A program made the position numbers and the translations under genes. Shown here piece by piece: positions 39,423 to 43,988 of a DNA stretch of 43,988 nucleotides. The notes beneath the pieces are model-generated. The model was not told the origin of the DNA. It was given only the letters and a program-made list of their open reading frames with translations, and made no database searches. Position 1 is the stretch's first letter; every line of letters starts with the position of its first letter. The DNA lies in NCBI RefSeq assembly GCF_003583925.1, contig NZ_QYCN01000020.1, positions 33,665-77,652 on the forward strand, written 5' to 3'. This DNA comes from Hymenobacter rubripertinctus (GTDB taxonomy: Bacteria; Bacteroidota; Bacteroidia; Cytophagales; Hymenobacteraceae).

Positions 39423-39962
39423 TTATAAAGAAAGCCGGTTTTCCATGCGGAAAACCGGCTTTCTCGTGCGTTCAGTGGGCAGAAAAAAGGGCCGGCCGTT
39501 GGGAAGAGTCTTCCCAACGGCCGGCCCTTTTTTACCAGCAGTTAAGCTGGCATTACTTGTTCTGGGCCGAATCCTGCTTGAGGTGTTTTCGTTGGAATGC
39601 ACCTGCTTGCTGGCGGCGCTCAGGGCTTCGCCCAGCTTGGTGATGCGCTCGGCCGTATTCGGATTGTCGGCGAAGATGGCGGCTTTGCTGGTATTGGTGC
39701 CGAGGCGGCCCATGAGGCGGCTTACGACGTCCTTGTCGATGTTGCCGCTACCGAAGTGCGCTTTCAGGTCCTGCATGTCCACCACAATCTGGTGCAGCTC
39801 GGGATTATCCACGTCTTTCAGGTCTTCGATCCAGCGCTGGAAGTGGTTGTCGAGGCCGGCGCGGTTGGCCTCCTCCTGGAGGTCGTTGCCGAGCAGGTTG
39901 GCGGCGGCGTCGAGGTGAACCTGGTGCTGGGTATCGTCTTTGGGAATCTTATGAAAGGACAT
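39423..39962 (-). CDS. Small unknown protein, C-terminal end probably frameshifted
   Basis: The frame encodes 179 residues from the ATG at 39962 (MSFHKIPKDDTQHQVHLDAA). The first about 125 residues look like a real soluble helical protein (LHQIVVDMQDLKAHFGSGNIDKDVVSRLMGRLGTN, AERITKLGEALSAASKQVHSNEN). The last about 50 residues are the translation of the two rplS hairpins and are not plausible. One base out of frame, the sequence continues LKQDSAQNK and stops at 39553. A one-base indel, for example in the T-run at 39586-39589, would explain this. I do not recognise the family. The true gene is probably about 39553-39962, with the TTTTTT hairpin as its terminator. Confidence 0.6.
   Translation of the reverse strand: MSFHKIPKDDTQHQVHLDAAANLLGNDLQEEANRAGLDNHFQRWIEDLKDVDNPELHQIVVDMQDLKAHFGSGNIDKDVVSRLMGRLGTNTSKAAIFADNPNTAERITKLGEALSAASKQVHSNENTSSRIRPRTSNASLTAGKKGPAVGKTLPNGRPFFLPTERTRKPVFRMENRLSL
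39429..39464. terminator. 16-bp hairpin after rplS
   Basis: AGAAAGCCGGTTTTCC pairs perfectly with 39449-39464 around ATGC. It starts 22 bases after the rplS stop, the first of two tandem hairpins. Confidence 0.85.
39483..39533. terminator. 24-bp perfect bidirectional terminator
   Basis: The arms 39483-39506 and 39510-39533 are exact complements with a three-base loop. AAAAAA on the left and TTTTTT on the right make it a good terminator on both strands, between rplS and the convergent small gene. Confidence 0.92.
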
Positions 39963-40117
39963 CAGAAAGAATATTAGGGCCGCGCCAAGGCGGCGGAATG
40001 AAAGAAACTATCCGTGCAAACGCGGGCTGCCGGGAAAGGTTGTAGCCCAAATTCCGGCCCGAAAGGCTACTTTCGTTCAGTTTATCTCCCCTACTCCCTG
40101 ATCCGCCCAGATTCTTT

Positions 40118-43102
40118 ATGAAGAAAATTCTTTATCTGTTCAGCCTGCTCACGCTGCCCGCCCTGGCCCAGAAGCCCGCCGCCGGCTGGCAGCAGCAGAC
40201 CAACTATTCCATCGACGTGGCCCTGGACGACCAGCGGCACCAGCTGACGGGCCGCGAGCAAATCGTGTACACCAACAACTCGCCCGACGCGCTGCCTTAC
40301 CTCTGGTTCCACCTCTGGCCCAACGCCTACCGCGACAACCACACGGCTTTTGCCCGCCAGCAGCTGCGCAACAATCACCGGGAGTTCCAGTTCGCTACGC
40401 CGGCCCAGCGCGGCTTCATTGATGGGCTGGAGTTTCAGGTGAACGGCCAGCCTGCCCGCCTCGACTACGACGCCACCCACCCCGACATGGCCCGGCTGAT
40501 GCTGCCCCAGCCCCTGGCCGCCGGGGCCAGCATCACCATCACGACGCCGTTTCGGGTGAAAATTCCGGATTCCTTCTCCCGGTTCGGGCACGTGGGGCAG
40601 GGCTACCAGATAACCCAGTGGTACCCCAAGCCGGCCGTGTACGACCATAAGGGCTGGCACCCGATGCCCTACCTCAGTCAGGGCGAGTTCTACTCCGAGT
40701 TCGGCTCGTTTGACGTGCGCATTACCCTGCCCGCCAACTACGTGGTGGGCGCGACCGGCGTGCTCCAGAACCCCGAGGAGCAGCAGCGCCTGGAGGCGCT
40801 GGCGGCGGTCGGGGCCGCCAAGAAAACGGCCGAAGACTTCGGCTCCGACCTCAGCTACCCGGCTTCGGCCAGTGAAACCAAAACCCTACGCTACGTCCAG
40901 GACCGCATCCACGACTTCGCCTGGTTTGCCGACAAGCGCTACAACGTGCTGAAAAGCGGTGTGACGCTGCCCTCGGGCCGCACGGTGACCTCCTGGGTTA
41001 TGTTTACGAACAAGGACGCCTTGGATTGGATCCAAGGGCTCCAGGACGTGAACGATGCCCTCACCTATTACTCCCGCTGGGTGGGCGAGTACCCGTATGC
41101 CTCCGCTATGGCCGTGGAGGGGGCGTTGAGCGCCGGCTCGGGCATGGAGTACCCCATGGTAACCGTAACCCAGCCCGCCGCCATCGTGCACGAGGTAGGC
41201 CACAACTGGTTTTACGGTATTCTGGGCTCCAACGAGCGGGACTTCGCCTGGCTGGACGAGGGGGTGAACACCTACATGGCCAACCGCGTGGCCGAGCGCG
41301 ACACGGCCGCAGGCGGTAGCCTGGGCCTGGGCCTACTGCTCAGGTCGCCGAGGCTGGCAGCTGCCGTGGGCATCGACGGCCTGCCGACCGCCGCCCTGGA
41401 GCAGTTGCCCATTGCCGCCTCAACCGCCCGCGGCCTCGACCAGCCCGTGGGCGGGTTTGCCTCGGCCGATTACAGTAGCCTCAACTACGAGCTGATCGTG
41501 TACGGGAAGGCACCGATGCTGCTGAAATACCTGGCTGGCTACCTTGGGCAGGAGCAGTTTGATGCCGCCATGCACGCCTACTACGCGCAGTGGCAGTTCC
41601 GCCACCCCTACCCCGACGACATGCAGGCCGTGTTTGAGCGGGTGAGCGGGCAGAAGCTGGGCTGGTTCTTCCAGCAGATGCTCACGACCCAAAACCACTA
41701 CGAAGCCGCCCTCTCGGATTTGCAGGTGAAGGGCGAAACCCTGAAAGTGCTGGTCCGCAACGACTCGCCCGCCCCGTTTGCCGTTCCTGTTTCCACGCTC
41801 GATGCCCGGGGCCAAGTGCTGGAAACCAAGTGGACTACTGCCTTCGGCGGCACCGACGACGACACCAAGGATGAAACCCAGCTCAACTTCCGCGCCGCCA
41901 ACGTGGCGGCCGTGGTGGTAGACGCGGGTTACCTCACGCCCCAGCTCAACCGCCGCGACGACCGCATGAAGCTGACCGGCTCGTTGCGCACCTGGGAGCC
42001 GCTGCAACTGCGGCCCCTGGCCAGCGTGGAGCGTTGGGACCGGCAGTTCATCAACTGGGTACCGGTAGTGGGGGCCAACACCTCCGACAAGTTCATGCTT
42101 GGGGCCGCGTTCTACAACAACCTGCTCGTGCCGAAACGGCTGAACTATTTGGCCATGCCCCTGTACAGCTTCAGCCGCCGCGAGCTGAACGGCATTGGGA
42201 GCCTGACGCTCAACGTGCTGCCCCACGCCCGGGTCCGCCAGCTGCTGACCAGCGTGCAGATTAGCCGCTTCGAGCGCTACCGCAAAATTGAACCCAGCCT
42301 GACGCTGCTGCTCCCCCACTCGGCCTACAATCAGGCCCAGCACCTGGTGAGGTTCGCCAATACCAACGTCCGCGACCAGGACCTGCGGCAGACCAGCAGC
42401 ATCCAGACCCTGGAATACCGGGTGAGCGACGAGAATGCCCTCCAGAACTGGTCGGGCCACGTGGAGCTCAACCAGCTCACCCCCAATGCGGAAACCGACA
42501 ACACCCGCCAGAATGCCACGCTGCTCCGGGCCACGGCCACCTACGGCCGCTACTACAACGCCAGAAAGCAGGTGCGGGCCCGCCTCTTCGGGGGCGCTTT
42601 CCTGAACTCGGGCAACGAGAGTCCGTTTGCCATGGGCCTGAGCGGCAGCTTCGATTACCGCCGCCAGACGATGTTCCTGGATCGCCAGCAGATTTCCTCC
42701 ACCTACGCCGCCCAGTTGCACCAGACCGACGACCGCGACGGCGGATTCAAGGCGTATCTGCCCGTGGCTACCCGGAAGTGGCTCACTACGGTGGGGTTCG
42801 AAGCCGACCTACCCATCACCCCACTGGTGGTTTTTGCTGATTTCGGCCTGGCAAACCGGGCAGGGCAGTCGGGTTCGGACCGTACGGCTGGCTATTACGA
42901 TGGCGGCCTGGTGCTGCCCGTATCCAGAATCCTGGTTCCCATACCCAACAACGTGCTGCGCCTGTACCTGCCCCTGGCCGGCAGTCAGTACGGCAACGGT
43001 CTGCCCGGCAGCCGCAAGGAGTTCACCGACCAGATTCGCTTCGTTTTCCACCTCGAAGAGCTGAGCCCTTTCCGCTTGGTAAACCAGCAGCTGTCCCAGT
43101 AA
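40118..43102 (+). CDS. M1 family metallopeptidase with barrel-like C-terminal half
   Basis: This 994-residue protein has a signal peptide (MKKILYLFSLLTLPALAQ). The gluzincin catalytic site is H358-E-V-G-H362 with the third ligand Glu381 in FAWLDEG. The substrate-binding GxMEN motif is replaced by GSGMEYP. The N-terminal beta-saddle of M1 enzymes is visible (YSIDVALDDQRHQLTGREQIVYTNNSPDALPYLWFHLWPNAY). The last 400 residues look strand-rich (DRQFINWVPVVGANTSDKFMLGAAFYN, RVRQLLTSVQISRFERY), much longer than typical aminopeptidases, and might form an outer-membrane barrel (inference). The substrate is unknown. Confidence 0.88.
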   Translation: MKKILYLFSLLTLPALAQKPAAGWQQQTNYSIDVALDDQRHQLTGREQIVYTNNSPDALPYLWFHLWPNAYRDNHTAFARQQLRNNHREFQFATPAQRGFIDGLEFQVNGQPARLDYDATHPDMARLMLPQPLAAGASITITTPFRVKIPDSFSRFGHVGQGYQITQWYPKPAVYDHKGWHPMPYLSQGEFYSEFGSFDVRITLPANYVVGATGVLQNPEEQQRLEALAAVGAAKKTAEDFGSDLSYPASASETKTLRYVQDRIHDFAWFADKRYNVLKSGVTLPSGRTVTSWVMFTNKDALDWIQGLQDVNDALTYYSRWVGEYPYASAMAVEGALSAGSGMEYPMVTVTQPAAIVHEVGHNWFYGILGSNERDFAWLDEGVNTYMANRVAERDTAAGGSLGLGLLLRSPRLAAAVGIDGLPTAALEQLPIAASTARGLDQPVGGFASADYSSLNYELIVYGKAPMLLKYLAGYLGQEQFDAAMHAYYAQWQFRHPYPDDMQAVFERVSGQKLGWFFQQMLTTQNHYEAALSDLQVKGETLKVLVRNDSPAPFAVPVSTLDARGQVLETKWTTAFGGTDDDTKDETQLNFRAANVAAVVVDAGYLTPQLNRRDDRMKLTGSLRTWEPLQLRPLASVERWDRQFINWVPVVGANTSDKFMLGAAFYNNLLVPKRLNYLAMPLYSFSRRELNGIGSLTLNVLPHARVRQLLTSVQISRFERYRKIEPSLTLLLPHSAYNQAQHLVRFANTNVRDQDLRQTSSIQTLEYRVSDENALQNWSGHVELNQLTPNAETDNTRQNATLLRATATYGRYYNARKQVRARLFGGAFLNSGNESPFAMGLSGSFDYRRQTMFLDRQQISSTYAAQLHQTDDRDGGFKAYLPVATRKWLTTVGFEADLPITPLVVFADFGLANRAGQSGSDRTAGYYDGGLVLPVSRILVPIPNNVLRLYLPLAGSQYGNGLPGSRKEFTDQIRFVFHLEELSPFRLVNQQLSQ

Positions 43103-43120
43103 GCCGCAGTATTGCTCCAC

Positions 43121-43175
43121 CCGATGCCCGCCGGCAGGCCGCACCACGCGGCCGGCGGCGGGCGTTGTTTTCTCA
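43121..43175 (+). terminator. GC-rich hairpin after the M1 peptidase gene
   Basis: GATGCCCGCCGGC pairs with most of GCCGGCGGCGGGCGTT, with some asymmetry, and is followed by GTTTTCTC. It lies 18 bases after the stop. The rest of 43176-43264 holds nothing I can assign. Confidence 0.55.
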
Positions 43176-43264
43176 TGCGCTGCATCGGGCCGCTTCCGGG
43201 GCAATGAGCCACTTCGGTTGAGGTGCCGGGTTGCGGTTGCGCCCTTTTGCCAGTATTTTCCCCC

Positions 43265-43867
43265 ATGCGCCCATACCAACTACCTCTGGTTCCGGTTCTG
43301 CTGTTGCTGTTACTCGGCAGCTGCAAGCAGCACTACGCCGACGTGCCTACGTTTTCGCCGGAGCATAAGCTGCTGCAAGTGGTGGTGGAAATGCCGGCCG
43401 GTACCAACCACGACCAACGCTACAACCCAGCCACCAACGCGTTCGAGCCGCAGCAGACGGCCGGACTGGAGGCCGTGGTGGAGTTTCTGCCCGCCCCGGG
43501 CAACCTGGGCTTCGTGGCCGGCACCCGCGCCGGGGCTGCGGAGGCCGCACCCGGTAGCCCCTTGCCCGTGCTGGTGCTGGCTGAGGCCGCGCCGGCCGGC
43601 ACTGTGCTCGAGGTGCTGCCCGTAGCCCTGCTCACGCTCGATATCGGGGGGGAGCTGCAGCCCGTAGTGGTGGCCGTACCGGCCCGGCCCGCCCAACGCA
43701 TCCTGCCCCTGGCCTCCGACTGGGCCACGCTCACCCGCCACTACCCCGGCGTCCGGGACTTCCTCAACCTGTGGTTTCGCAACCGCCGCCACCCCGCCAA
43801 AACCCGCATTGTGGGCTGGAAAGACGAAAAATCCGCCAGTCAGCTGATCCGTCGCTGGATGAAGTGA
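43265..43867 (+). CDS. Lipoprotein related to inorganic pyrophosphatase, catalytic residues lost
   Basis: 200 residues from the ATG at 43265, with a lipobox (LLLLLLGSC, lipidated Cys20). The remainder aligns with soluble family I pyrophosphatase: LLQVVVEMPAGTN (E42 at the position of E. coli Glu20), GNLGFVAGT for the NYGYINHT segment, GSPLPVLVLAE for DGDPVDVLV, and VVVAVP near the end. The three metal-binding Asp residues of DGDPVD are replaced by Pro, Ser and Pro, and the later D-E...D-x-K cluster is also gone. It should therefore not hydrolyse pyrophosphate. A role as an envelope scaffold or ligand-binding protein is possible. An upstream GTG at 43223 would hide the lipobox. Confidence 0.7.
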   Translation: MRPYQLPLVPVLLLLLLGSCKQHYADVPTFSPEHKLLQVVVEMPAGTNHDQRYNPATNAFEPQQTAGLEAVVEFLPAPGNLGFVAGTRAGAAEAAPGSPLPVLVLAEAAPAGTVLEVLPVALLTLDIGGELQPVVVAVPARPAQRILPLASDWATLTRHYPGVRDFLNLWFRNRRHPAKTRIVGWKDEKSASQLIRRWMK

Positions 43868-43940
43868 GCAAGCCCTTCAGGTCTTGCTTGAAGACGCCCA
43901 ATTGCTCCGCGCAGGGATACTTTTTTTTCGGCCCGCGCCA

Positions 43941-43988
43941 CCAAACAAAACGCCCCACTGGTGGAAACCAGCAGGGCATTTTGTTTGG
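43941..43988. terminator. Imperfect palindrome at the right edge
   Basis: CCAAACAAAA (43941-43950) is the exact complement of the last ten bases, and the next bases pair with three mismatches over 21. It lies 73 bases after the lipoprotein stop. It may extend past the window and is probably a terminator or intergenic repeat. Confidence 0.6.

Noticed and set aside
41420..42721. 433-codon minus-strand frame inside the M1 peptidase gene
   Set aside because: Shadow of the peptidase gene; no start context and no motifs.

Overview
The window looks like chromosomal DNA from a high-GC member of the Bacteroidota, most likely Hymenobacter or a close relative (inference). The reasons are high GC throughout, many genes from families typical of that phylum (DUF5723, DUF5916, DUF4097, DUF4174, LptD-like barrel, M56/BlaI pair, C-terminally extended S16), and repeated matches to the Bacteroidota -7 promoter box TAnnTTTG, several placed just before start codons. 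There is no rRNA, tRNA, CRISPR array, transposase or prophage. About 40 genes are packed on both strands.

Layout. 1-3.2 kb (-): an FAD oxidoreductase cut by the left edge, DUF2461, DUF4174 and an alpha/beta hydrolase. 3.3-6.1 kb (+): a YafK-type L,D-transpeptidase preceded by ten CCTT repeats, a CoA-pyrophosphatase-type NUDIX enzyme and an exported beta-propeller protein. 6.3-11.5 kb: a DUF5723 outer-membrane protein (-), MeaB (+) and a large DUF5916 outer-membrane protein (-). 11.7-19.3 kb (all -): an envelope-signalling cluster of ECF sigma factor, zinc-finger/HEAT anti-sigma, a DUF4097 protein, an AT-richer serine hydrolase, a second DUF4097 protein, then BlaI and an M56 (BlaR1-like) protease with an unusual C-terminus. 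Three matching operators overlap a consensus promoter in front of blaI. 19.4-22.3 kb (-): FolB, DivIVA-like and WD40 proteins. 22.4-23.8 kb (+): phosphopantetheinyl transferase and a redoxin. 23.9-30.8 kb (-): SirB1-like protein, J-domain-like protein, a decayed zeta-toxin-like gene, an AT-richer TPR membrane protein, an acyl-CoA carboxylase subunit, MlaD and an amidase. 30.8-39.4 kb (+): LptD, PanB, RluA, a fatty acid desaturase, then rpsP-rimM-trmD-rplS. 39.4-43.9 kb: a small unknown gene (-) whose end seems frameshifted, an M1 peptidase (+) and a lipoprotein related to inorganic pyrophosphatase that lacks the catalytic acids (+).

The most unusual signal lies between genes. Many gene ends carry short tandem repeats (periods 4-9) that start at, or within about ten bases of, a stop codon. 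These are often the outer arm of a long palindrome whose other arm is the complement. Some palindromes are very long: 59 bp perfect at 4781-4935, and 67-nt arms with two mismatches at 23799-23949 that include the last codons of both convergent genes. Three elements share a core (GTCATTCYGAGC ... GARGAATCTCGCGTGCTGA), and two of these follow an array of the same heptamer, GTGAGTA. They may act as bidirectional terminators or be a mobile palindromic element family; no REP-associated transposase is in the window.

Functionally, much of the window concerns the cell envelope: LPS export (LptD), lipid transport (MlaD), peptidoglycan remodelling (amidase, L,D-transpeptidase), envelope sensing (ECF/anti-sigma/DUF4097, BlaI-M56) and fatty acid desaturation. 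The remainder is housekeeping: translation (S16, RimM, TrmD, L19, RluA), cofactors (PanB, FolB, phosphopantetheinyl transfer) and acyl-CoA metabolism (MeaB, carboxylase).
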